Shown here: in pieces, positions 35,330 to 42,900 of the stretch | Layout: each line of letters opens with the position of its first letter | Position numbering within the stretch: the stretch's first letter is position 1 | DNA from: DATBGO01 sp963840095 | GTDB lineage: Bacteria > Actinomycetota > Actinomycetes > Streptosporangiales > Streptosporangiaceae | Assembly (NCBI GenBank): GCA_963840095.1 | Contig: CAWIXN010000002.1 | Location: 1-64,000, forward strand | DNA length: 64,000 bases | Direction: 5' to 3' | Program-made: the position numbers and the translations under genes | The notes under the pieces: model-generated | What the model saw: only the letters and a program-made list of their open reading frames with translations | Told to the model about the DNA's origin: nothing | Database searches by the model: none

Positions 35330-35986
35330 TTAAGAAATGCGGCGCACGGCTGCGGCGACGGGGCGGTCTCCGCCGACCAGCTCAAGCGTCTGCTGCTGGG
35401 TACGCGGATCGTCGAGCAGGGCAGCGATGACCGCGGCGACGTCGGCGCGTGGGACTGTGCCACCGGGGACCGGCGGGGCCGCGAGCCGGATCTTGCCGGT
35501 CGGCGGGGTGTCGGTGAGGCCGCCCGGGCGCAGAATTGTCCAGTCCAGGTCCCGAGAGCGCAGATCGTCCTCGGCGGCGGTCTTCGCCGTGATGTAGGCA
35601 GCCCAGACCTCATCGCTGCCGGGCCGCGGCGGCTGGCCGGCTCCCATCGAGGAGACCTGCACGAACCTACGGACCCCGGCCCGCTCGGCGGCGTCGGCCA
35701 TCAGCACGGCGGCGGCCCGGTCAACGGAATCCTTGCGAGGGGCGCCACTGCCCGCACCGGCACCGGCTGCAAATACGACTGCGTCGGCCCCGGCTAGCAG
35801 AACCGCGACGTCACCGGCCGAGGCGGCTTCCAGATCGCAGACGATAGCTTCGGCGCCGGCCTTCTGCACATCGGCGACCTGGGCCGGGTTCCTGACCAGC
35901 CCCACGGCCTGGTCGCCGCGCTCAGCGAGGACGCGCTCCAAGTGGAGCGCGATCTTCCCGTGGCCACCCGCAATCACTACGCGCAT
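35330..35986 (-). CDS. NAD(P)-binding atypical SDR (SDR_a5-like)
   Basis: A 218-residue single-domain Rossmann protein. The N-terminal MRVVIAGGHGKIALHLERVL is the glycine-rich dinucleotide site of atypical SDRs, followed by DAVVFAAGAG near 68, FVQVSSMGA near 108, YITAKTAAEDDLRSRDLDWT near 130 with Tyr/Lys positions, and LRPGGLTD. Relatives include YwnB/YhfK-like proteins thought to be NAD(P)H-dependent reductases or regulators. It stands alone and is convergent with acxC. Confidence 0.85.
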   Translation of the reverse strand: MRVVIAGGHGKIALHLERVLAERGDQAVGLVRNPAQVADVQKAGAEAIVCDLEAASAGDVAVLLAGADAVVFAAGAGAGSGAPRKDSVDRAAAVLMADAAERAGVRRFVQVSSMGAGQPPRPGSDEVWAAYITAKTAAEDDLRSRDLDWTILRPGGLTDTPPTGKIRLAAPPVPGGTVPRADVAAVIAALLDDPRTQQQTLELVGGDRPVAAAVRRIS

Positions 35987-36521
35987 GCCGCCAGCCTACT
36001 TACGGGGATCATAGGCAGAAGCCACGATCTCGCCAGCGGGCCGTGCTGCGATCGGCAGGGACCTCTTGGCCCACCGAAGGCGTGGCGGCGAAGCAGACTT
36101 GCAGGCGCCGTCATCGCGGGAGATGAGTGCACCGTGGTGTTGCGTCAGCCTTGTGGCATGGGCATTCCGGACGTGACTATCGAGCTGGTCGGTGACAGCA
36201 TCAACTATCGAGAAGGCAGATCCTCAACCCGTACGCTCTTGAGGACGCTGCCTGAGCCGTCTGGGGGACCGAGCTGGTGCGGCGGGCGGCGGGCACGTGC
36301 CGGACTTCGTCGCGCAGCTGCTCGGGGGCGGTCACGATGACCGAGGCCAGGGCGGGTGCGGGCGGTCTTGGCGGACCGGACGGCTTGTCGCGGGCGGTCA
36401 TCAGCAGAGTACAACTGTAGCTGCCGCGATTCGCCTACAGAGAGCGCGCGGCCCGACGCTCGTGTCAGATTGTATCGGACCTGCTTATCAAGATGAATCG
36501 AATCTGTTATCGTGTTTAATC
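35987..36521. other. No supported gene
   Basis: Upstream flank of two divergent genes. The last 70 bp are AT-rich (TTATCAAGATGAATCGAATC region) and probably hold the promoter of the following small gene. Frames in the GC-rich part look like shadows. Confidence 0.35.
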
Positions 36522-37016
36522 ATGGTATCAGGGCCTACTTTTGGCGGCTATCCGCCACCGGTTGGGACAGTACCGATGCTCAGCAAGGTACCGGCCGGGG
36601 AGATGATCGACAGCACCCGGCACGAGCCTAGGCATCGGACCGCCGAGGTGATGCACAGCGACACGAGGTGGAGGCCGTGCGAGGTGCTGGCGTGGGCGAG
36701 GCGCCCGGGCGCGTGGGCGGTCTTGGTGCGCTGGCCCGATGGCGGGGAAGACTGGCGGGCCTACGACAGTGAGTACCTGCGGCCGGTATTAAAGCCGTGG
36801 CCCAGAACGCCAGGAGGCCGGACCGCCATTGACCGCAAGCCTAAGCGCAGCGGTTTTCATCAAGACCGGTCGTGCGACCTGCCTGACCTGCGCCGACCAT
36901 TTCGCTGGCGAGTATCTGGGCGCGTATCCGGCATGATCAAGCCTCAGGTGGCCGCGTCGCACGCTATGCGCATCTGGCATGCCTTCTTCCCGCGAGCACT
37001 GGCTCCGGGCAAGTGA
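36522..37016 (+). CDS. Hypothetical protein, possibly frameshifted
   Basis: A 164-codon frame. Residues 40-90 (EVMHSDTRWRPCEVLAWARR, then VRWPDGGEDWRAYDSEYLRP) look like genuine protein, a small SH3-like actinobacterial domain with a tryptophan-rich strand. After about residue 95 the frame becomes Arg/Pro-rich, and a neighbouring frame (FIKTGRATCLTCADHFAGEY at 36855-36930) looks better, with a CxxC. A frameshift near 36800 is therefore likely and the gene may be dead. No function can be given. Confidence 0.45.
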   Translation: MVSGPTFGGYPPPVGTVPMLSKVPAGEMIDSTRHEPRHRTAEVMHSDTRWRPCEVLAWARRPGAWAVLVRWPDGGEDWRAYDSEYLRPVLKPWPRTPGGRTAIDRKPKRSGFHQDRSCDLPDLRRPFRWRVSGRVSGMIKPQVAASHAMRIWHAFFPRALAPGK

Positions 37017-37499
37017 CTCCAGAAGCCTGACTGGGCTGCGACGACGTCGGTGACCTGTGCGTGATCAGGTTGATCGGGATCCCTCGCCGGATGCTCGGCG
37101 CGTGGCGTGGCTGCGCGTTTGACGTGCGGGGTCAGCACGGTTCCAGCGGATGGGCACCCGCCGCTGCTGGACCTCCCGCAATCCGGCGGCCGGGTTCGCC
37201 CGGCTGACAGCCTGCCGTCTGGCCCGGGAGATCGCCGGGTGGCCGGCATGCCGGGCGCTTCCGGACGGCTGCCCGCGGCCCGGGCCCGCGATCTGCCCGG
37301 CGGCTTCGCAAGGTGAAAGATCCCTTCGTTCGCATCAACAAATTGTCATTGGCCTGCTACGTTAAGCGACGCAGTCTAGCCGGGCCGCCGTGCCCGGCCC
37401 CGCCGCTGCGGGGCGGCATCAGGGCACGGGGACACAGTTGGGGGCGGGTTATGCGCGCACGGCGGGAGCATCAGGCCGGCACCGGTCATCGCGGCGGCG
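37017..37499. other. No supported gene; lost N-terminus of the propeller gene
   Basis: GC-rich region with short overlapping frames. It should contain the missing signal peptide and first blades of the following gene if that gene were intact, but I find none. Confidence 0.35.
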
Positions 37500-38219
37500 G
37501 TGGATCCCGCCGCCGGGACCGTCTACGTGGCCAACGCACTCGATGGCACGGTGTCGGTGATCGACGCGGCGACCAGCGCCGTGACCGCCACCATCCCGGT
37601 CGGCGCCTACCCGCTCGGGGTGGCGGTGGACCCCGCCGCCGGGACCGTCTACACGGCCAACGAGGGCGATGGCACGGTGTCGGTGATCGACGCGGCGACC
37701 CGCGCCGTGACCGCCACCATCCCCGTCGGCTCCCTCCCGCGAGCGGTGGCGGCGGACCCCGCCACCCACACCGCCTACGTGGCCAACTTCGAGGCTGACA
37801 CGGTGTCGGTGATCAGCCGCACGCCCGTGACCGGGCCGATCGTGTCGGGCTACCACACGGGCACCGGCAGGTGCGTCCAGCCCGCCGCCAGCCCGGCGGT
37901 GAACGGCACCCCCGCCGTGCTCGAACCCTGCGACCGCAGCCCCGCCCAGGACTGGACCATCGCGCCCGGCGGCACCATCCGCTCCGCCGGCGGCCTGTGC
38001 CTGGACACCTACCGCCAGCAGAAGACCAGCAAGACCCCCGTCGACCTGTCCGCCTGCGACGGCCGCCCCAGCCAGCAATGGAAACCCGCGCATGGCACCC
38101 TCGTCAACACCGCCTCCGGCAAGTGCCTCGACGACCCCCGCTTCACCACCCCCGGCGCCCGCCTCGAGATCTACACCTGCCACAAGGGCGCCAACCAGCA
38201 ATGGAAACTCCCCGCCTGA
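37500..38219 (+). pseudogene. YVTN beta-propeller/ricin-B lectin protein, N-terminally truncated
   Basis: A 239-codon frame opening in mid-domain. Two and a half 42-residue YVTN repeats follow each other (DPAAGTVYVANALDGTVSVI, then DPAAGTVYTANEGDGTVSVI); the first two are 126-bp near-copies. A complete ricin-type beta-trefoil follows (residues 120-239) with its three QxW motifs: AQDWTI, SQQWKP and NQQWKL, and Cys pairs CDRSPAQDW and CHKGANQQW. Intact relatives are secreted, with a signal peptide and six or seven blades; both are missing, so this is probably a truncated relic of an extracellular carbohydrate-binding protein. GTG 37500 is only the first possible start. Confidence 0.7.
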
Positions 38220-38909
38220 CCGGCAGCCGCCCGGGCACAGCCCAGGGTCATTGTGTCCGGGGTGACCAGCAGCCGCAGCCCGAAGCGGCGGGCCTTCGTG
38301 ACGGAGCGATTCCGGCGACTGCGCACGCCAGCAGCAGCGGGACGGCCATAACGGTGACGGAACGTGTTGCGAGCTTAAGCGTGCGCACCGGGCCGCCACC
38401 TCCCTCCCGAAGGGCCATGCGGGCTCAGCCGGTCCCGTAACCGGGACAGGCTGCCCGCTGGCATCGGCGGAACAGCCGTAAGTGGGGAGGGGGACACCGC
38501 TCGCAGCCCGAGAATTACACACCGCATGCGCAAAGGCCAGTAGCAAATACGGGCAGCCCGTCTGCGGGATCCCGCGCGAGGCCCGCGGGATCACCATTCA
38601 CTTCCAGGCGGTGCCTCAGCCACGTGCACACCGAGATCCTCACCCAGCGACGCCCGGATCGGCGAGCTCGCCGGAACGATCCGCGGCTGCGGCGGACAGC
38701 CATGGCCGGGCCCGTCCGGGGCCTTGCTGATGGCTGGACACCGTTGTGATCAGCCGGGTGAGCTCGGCCGCGCGCGCCGACGGCGTGGTCCGGTCCCGGC
38801 AAGAAGCCCTGGCGATCCCTGACGAAAGGTAACCGGCCGCTGGCGCGAGTTTCGCCAACCCAGACGCGGTCGCCAAGATTAGATTGGCCTCTTAATGGGA
38901 GGGACTGCC
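38220..38909. other. No supported gene; left edge of conflict island
   Basis: About 690 bp without a recognisable gene. The final 30 bp (TTAATGGGAGGGACTGCC) contain the ribosome site of the next gene. Confidence 0.4.
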
Positions 38910-39527
38910 ATGAACGCTGAGCGGCCGGCTCCGGGTGGGGAGCAGGGATCTGCGGCGACGGGGGGAACGGCCGCGCCGCACGACAAGCGGGCCCGGCCGA
39001 AACGGCGCCCCGCACTGCTGTACAGGTTCCCGAAGCTATTCCTGCGTCGCCCTGTCGATGAGGACTGGGCCGGTGACTGGCCCGTGGTGCGGGAGGAGGA
39101 CCCCGTCAATTACCGGGAGCTGTCCGGCGACCTGACGCTCTGGCTGCAGCACCTGAAACCCCGGTTCCGGCGGCTCGACCACCGGGCTCAGATTATGCAG
39201 AACCAGTTCTGGCGGGAGAACGTGGCGCTGATCATCGGCGGCCTGGTGGCCACCTCCCTCGGTGCCGTCCAGGCCGTGCTCGGAGGCGGAGTCGTGGGTC
39301 TCGCCGTGGCCCAGGCCGTGCTCACCGGCGTGCTCGCCGGGCTGACGGTGCTGATCCGGTCCCGGCGCGCCCAGCAGGGGTACCTCACCGCCCGGCTGAA
39401 GGCAGAGCGGATCAAGAGCGAGTTCTTCATGTTCCTGGCCAGGTCCGGGGATTATGCCGGGCCCGACCCGCAGACGGCACTTCTGCAGCATGTTGAGGAT
39501 ATCGAGGCCGCGGAGGACGCGACATGA
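38910..39527 (+). CDS. SLATT/DUF4231-like two-TM protein
   Basis: A 205-residue protein. ATG 38910 is chosen over the upstream in-frame ATG 38895 because GGGAGGGA lies between them at correct spacing. After a basic N-terminus, residues 70-100 form a helix (LTLWLQHLKPRFRRLDHRAQ), two membrane segments follow (about 102-148: VALIIGGLVATSLGAVQAVL and GLAVAQAVLTGVLAGLTVLI), then the helical tail LKAERIKSEFFMFLARSGDY. This is the pattern of SLATT domains, two-TM proteins predicted to form pores as effectors in bacterial conflict systems. It overlaps the next SLATT gene by 4 bp. Confidence 0.75.
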   Translation: MNAERPAPGGEQGSAATGGTAAPHDKRARPKRRPALLYRFPKLFLRRPVDEDWAGDWPVVREEDPVNYRELSGDLTLWLQHLKPRFRRLDHRAQIMQNQFWRENVALIIGGLVATSLGAVQAVLGGGVVGLAVAQAVLTGVLAGLTVLIRSRRAQQGYLTARLKAERIKSEFFMFLARSGDYAGPDPQTALLQHVEDIEAAEDAT

Positions 39528-40003
39528 GTGAGCGAAACAAGCAGCTGCTCGGCTATTACCGCAAGAACAGGATCGAAGATCAGCTGAAGTTCTATACCGA
39601 CCGCCGGGACCTGTTCGATCGTGCCAGCGGGCAGGGGCTCGCGATTTCGGCCATGCTCCTGGCCTTCGCGTCCGCGGTCAGTGCCCTCGCGGGCACGGCG
39701 GTCGGCTGGACGCAAGTATGGTCAGCCCTGTCGGCCGTCCTCCCGGCCATCTCCACGGCCGTCGCTGCCTACCTCGCGCTCTACGCCTTCGACCAGCAGT
39801 CGAAGATCTACGGGGACGCGATGCGAGCCGTTCATGCTGCCGCGCGGCCCGCGCCGAACCCGGATGCGCATGAAGGCGGGCGGGCACCCGAGGAAAACAT
39901 CGCCGACTTCGTCAAGAACGTGGAGGGTGCATTTCGCCAGGAGCACGCTCAGTGGGGGCAGCTGACGTCCCAGATTCAGATCACGGACCAGACGAAGAGC
40001 TGA
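39524..40003 (+). CDS. Second SLATT-like two-TM protein
   Basis: A 159-residue protein coupled to the previous gene by ATGA. The N-terminal helix (LGYYRKNRIEDQLKFYTDRR) is followed by paired membrane segments at about 38-88 (GLAISAMLLAFASAVSALAG, SALSAVLPAISTAVAAYLAL), then a cytoplasmic helix (FDQQSKIYGDAMRAVHAA) and an acidic tail with FVKNVEGAFRQEHAQWGQL. Same topology as its neighbour but with little sequence similarity, so the pair may form a hetero-oligomeric channel. It is convergent with the TIR-like gene that ends at 40153. Confidence 0.7.
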   Translation: MSERNKQLLGYYRKNRIEDQLKFYTDRRDLFDRASGQGLAISAMLLAFASAVSALAGTAVGWTQVWSALSAVLPAISTAVAAYLALYAFDQQSKIYGDAMRAVHAAARPAPNPDAHEGGRAPEENIADFVKNVEGAFRQEHAQWGQLTSQIQITDQTKS

Positions 40004-40152
40004 GCTTGGCGGGATTGATGATGGCCAGCGGTGCGCCCAGACCGCGCCGGTGCCCGCCCTCGGCGAATATGAGGTCACTGCCGCGGGCCCCGCTGAGCAG
40101 CAGCAAATCCGCCGGGCCAACGTCCCAGGGCGGACCCGTCGTCTGCTCAGCC

Positions 40153-41511
40153 TCAATTAGGGTCGGCCAGCCCTTCGAGATCGCTGAGAACTGTGGCCAG
40201 CCGCTCCTGGGCTGGGAGCGGCAATGTTTCGGCCTGCTCGGCCAGCGAGGCCCGTAGATCGTTGAGAGTGGAGCTGAGCTGCCATGCCACGGCCCCTTCG
40301 TCAGCGATCTGGTCCCGGAGCGTTTCGGCCTGGTCAGCATCCCCTGCGTCGAAGGCAGCGCCGAGCAGCGTCGCGTTGAGCCATTCGTCGTGCTTATTCA
40401 TCCGCCGGGCGCGCTCGCAGGCGTTGCGGACGATATCCGCGGCCTGCCGCGCCAGATCCTGGTCGCCGGGCCTGCTCCGGCCGCGCAGCAGCCGCGGCAG
40501 GTTGCAGGCGCAGTAATACTCGTTCAGATCCAGCCACATGCCGTCGCGGTAGCTCTCGATGGCCTTGGCCAGGTACCGGCGTGCCTCCATGGTCTGCCCG
40601 GCGTCGACGGCGGCGCGCCACATGTCTTTGTAACGGCCCCCGAGTATTCCGAGCCGCTCAGGGTCGGGGCCGTGAAATTTGATCAGCTGCTCAAGCTTGG
40701 CAATGGCTTCCGGGAAGCGCTTGCACTTTCCCAGAGCAAGAGCTTCCTGCTCGAGGACAAAGGGGAGCCTGCGGAGGTCTGTGGGCATGCTCTCGATGAG
40801 GTCGAGAGCGGCAGGGAAGCCGATGTTGTCGCGGGTCAACCGGAGCAGCTCGAGGATGATGGCCGGGGATTGCGGCTGGGCCAGCGGATAACGGCTCAGC
40901 AGTTCGCTGGCCATGGCCGCGTGCTGCGCCATGGGAGCTGCCCTGATCTCCGCGGCCGCGGTCTGGAACTCGGTCAGGTGCCCGACGAATGCCTGGAAGT
41001 TGGCGCTGTCGGTCTTGGGCAGCTCGCCGGGGTAGCCGGGCACGAGCTGATAGACAGGCGACTGGGCCTTCGCTGCGTCCTTGATGGGCCCGAGCAGCCG
41101 CTGGCGGATCGCGCTGGCGGTATCGTCGGTCAGTTCGCCCGCCGGAAGCGGATAGGGCACCCGGCGGATCTGCTCGAAATCGAATGACGGGCTGGCCCCC
41201 TCGGCGGCGATCAGCACGCAGCCCGGCTCACGGGCGGCGTGGCGGACCCCGACCTCGTAATAGACGTTAGGATTGGCGAGGCTCAGGTCTGCGACTACCA
41301 GGTCAGAAGCGGTCAGCCGGATGAGCATGTCTGCGATGATCGACGCGCCGAGGTCTTCGTCCGCGCGGATCGGGTCGTACCCGATTTCCCGCAGCAGCGG
41401 CGCGAACGCGCGATCCCACAACGCATCGAAATCGATCTCCTCGCCGGCCGGGGTCGACTTCTTGTTAAAAGGCATCACCATAAAGCACACTGGACGGCGG
41501 CTCATCAACAT
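40153..41511 (-). CDS. Deoxyribosyltransferase/TIR-like domain with TRAFs-binding (DUF4071-like) tail
   Basis: A 452-residue protein. The N-terminal 125 residues (RPVCFMVMPFNKKS, then ASDLVVADLSLANPNVYYEV and GVRHAAREPGCVLIAAEG) form the nucleoside-deoxyribosyltransferase/TIR-like fold, with the putative catalytic Glu in NVYYEVGVRHA. Such domains cut nucleotides or NAD in conflict systems. The rest is helical and TPR-like (EAIAKLEQLIKF, YKDMWRAAVDAGQTMEARRY), like the bacterial DUF4071 TRAFs-binding region. It lies between the SLATT pair and the TIR operon, facing away from the latter. ATG 41511 or 41505 could start it. Confidence 0.7.
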   Translation of the reverse strand: MLMSRRPVCFMVMPFNKKSTPAGEEIDFDALWDRAFAPLLREIGYDPIRADEDLGASIIADMLIRLTASDLVVADLSLANPNVYYEVGVRHAAREPGCVLIAAEGASPSFDFEQIRRVPYPLPAGELTDDTASAIRQRLLGPIKDAAKAQSPVYQLVPGYPGELPKTDSANFQAFVGHLTEFQTAAAEIRAAPMAQHAAMASELLSRYPLAQPQSPAIILELLRLTRDNIGFPAALDLIESMPTDLRRLPFVLEQEALALGKCKRFPEAIAKLEQLIKFHGPDPERLGILGGRYKDMWRAAVDAGQTMEARRYLAKAIESYRDGMWLDLNEYYCACNLPRLLRGRSRPGDQDLARQAADIVRNACERARRMNKHDEWLNATLLGAAFDAGDADQAETLRDQIADEGAVAWQLSSTLNDLRASLAEQAETLPLPAQERLATVLSDLEGLADPN

Positions 41512-41719
41512 ATGGTCTCACGCGTCGAGCAGCGGGCGGCCGGCCATGGCGGCGAGAAGGCGGCCCGGTTGCACCCGGAAGGACCTCCTGCCCGGAACAT
41601 CCTGCCGGGCGAGTAGGTGGCGTGGATCATGTCAGCAGGCAGAGCCGAGCGCCGCGGTATCGGCGCTCAGTTACGGCCCACAGCGAGCGGAGAGCGAGAG
41701 AGGACAGGACAGCGGGCGC

Positions 41720-42898
41720 GTGAACGAGATCTTTCTCAGCTGGGCAGCACCGGACAAGCAGACGGTCGATCGGATCATCAGCCGGATCGATGACGCGGGT
41801 CTGCCGGTCAATGAGTACTCGCGCGACATGCGCGCCGGCGAGGAAATCCGCCCGTGGATCGTCGGGAGCATCGAAGAGGCGCGGATCGTGCTCGCCGTGG
41901 TGTCCGCTGACGCGCTGCGCGCCCATGCCAAGTGGATCGAATATGAGATCACATTAGCGGCTGGACGGCTTGACCGTGCCGATAACAGGCTGGAGACCCT
42001 GCTGCTCGTCCGGGTCGGTGATATCCCGGCTGACCTTATGCCGGGCCAGCTCCCGGCGGACAGAATCAGGTTCTTCGATATAGCGGCGAACCCTGAGGAA
42101 GATCAGCTCGAAAGACTTGTCCGCGACCTCAGCGGTGCGCTCGGCACGAGCGCCCCCTTTGTCGTTCCTGCCGCGCTCTATGCCATGAACGGAGCGGAGT
42201 TCGAAGAGTTCTGCGCCTCCCTCGCCGATCAGGAGAAGATCGACAGCCTGACCGCGCTCTGCCGTCGCCTCGGAATGCCCGACAAGCCAATCCTCTGGCA
42301 GGAACTCGGCAGCCGCTACGGTGCCACCAGCGGAGACTTCGCGCCTTACGGAGATGGCCGCCCGCTGATCAGCGTGGCGCAGGAAGTGCTGCGCGACGCC
42401 AACCACCAGCGCAGTACGGCACCGGGCAGCAAGCCTTTGTACCTGCGGTGGTACTCGCCGGCCGAGCTGGCAGACCCGGCCGTCCGTGATCGCTGGGCAC
42501 AAGACCACTCGGTGCTGATCGTCGATGCCGTATCGGCCCTGCACCCCACCGTCGCCACCGCGCTGCAGAGCTTGCCGCAACCGCTCGACCTGCGTAAGGC
42601 AGCCGTCATCTGCATGCCCCCCTACACGCGCCACACCGGCGACCTCGAGCACCTGATCGAGCAGAGCCTGAAGACGAGCATGGTGCTGTCCGACGATTTC
42701 CGGGCCTGGCGTAACAAGCGCGAGCGTCCGGGCCTGGCCTTCGACATCCCGACCGAGACGTCGCTCGTCAGGTGGCTGGGTCAGCTGCTGTTCGCGCTGA
42801 GTACCGAACGGTCGCCCTCGCCCGCGAACGTCGACCTGATGACCGGCAGGCAGGCCCAGCCGTCAGCGCCGACGTTCTCCGGCATGCCGGGAGCATAG
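41720..42898 (+). CDS. TIR-domain protein
   Basis: A 392-residue protein. The TIR domain covers residues 2-130: NEIFLSWAAPDKQTVDRIIS at the start, RDMRAGEEIRPWIVGSIEEA (box 2 region), and KWIEYEITLAAGR, where the Glu four residues after Trp is the expected NADase catalytic residue. A helical middle part (MNGAEFEEFCASLADQEKID) looks like a death-like adaptor region, and a third domain follows (SVLIVDAVSALHPTVATALQ, MPPYTRHTGDLEHLIEQSL). GTG 41720 is used; the ribosome site is weak. It ends 2 bp before the KGGVGR gene, so the two are co-translated. Confidence 0.78.
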   Translation: MNEIFLSWAAPDKQTVDRIISRIDDAGLPVNEYSRDMRAGEEIRPWIVGSIEEARIVLAVVSADALRAHAKWIEYEITLAAGRLDRADNRLETLLLVRVGDIPADLMPGQLPADRIRFFDIAANPEEDQLERLVRDLSGALGTSAPFVVPAALYAMNGAEFEEFCASLADQEKIDSLTALCRRLGMPDKPILWQELGSRYGATSGDFAPYGDGRPLISVAQEVLRDANHQRSTAPGSKPLYLRWYSPAELADPAVRDRWAQDHSVLIVDAVSALHPTVATALQSLPQPLDLRKAAVICMPPYTRHTGDLEHLIEQSLKTSMVLSDDFRAWRNKRERPGLAFDIPTETSLVRWLGQLLFALSTERSPSPANVDLMTGRQAQPSAPTFSGMPGA

Positions 42899-42900
42899 AC

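Noticed and set aside
39981..40340. Minus-strand frame with GPADLLLLSGARGSDLIFAE
   Set aside because: It overlaps the end of the TIR-like gene and the second SLATT gene; no start or family support.
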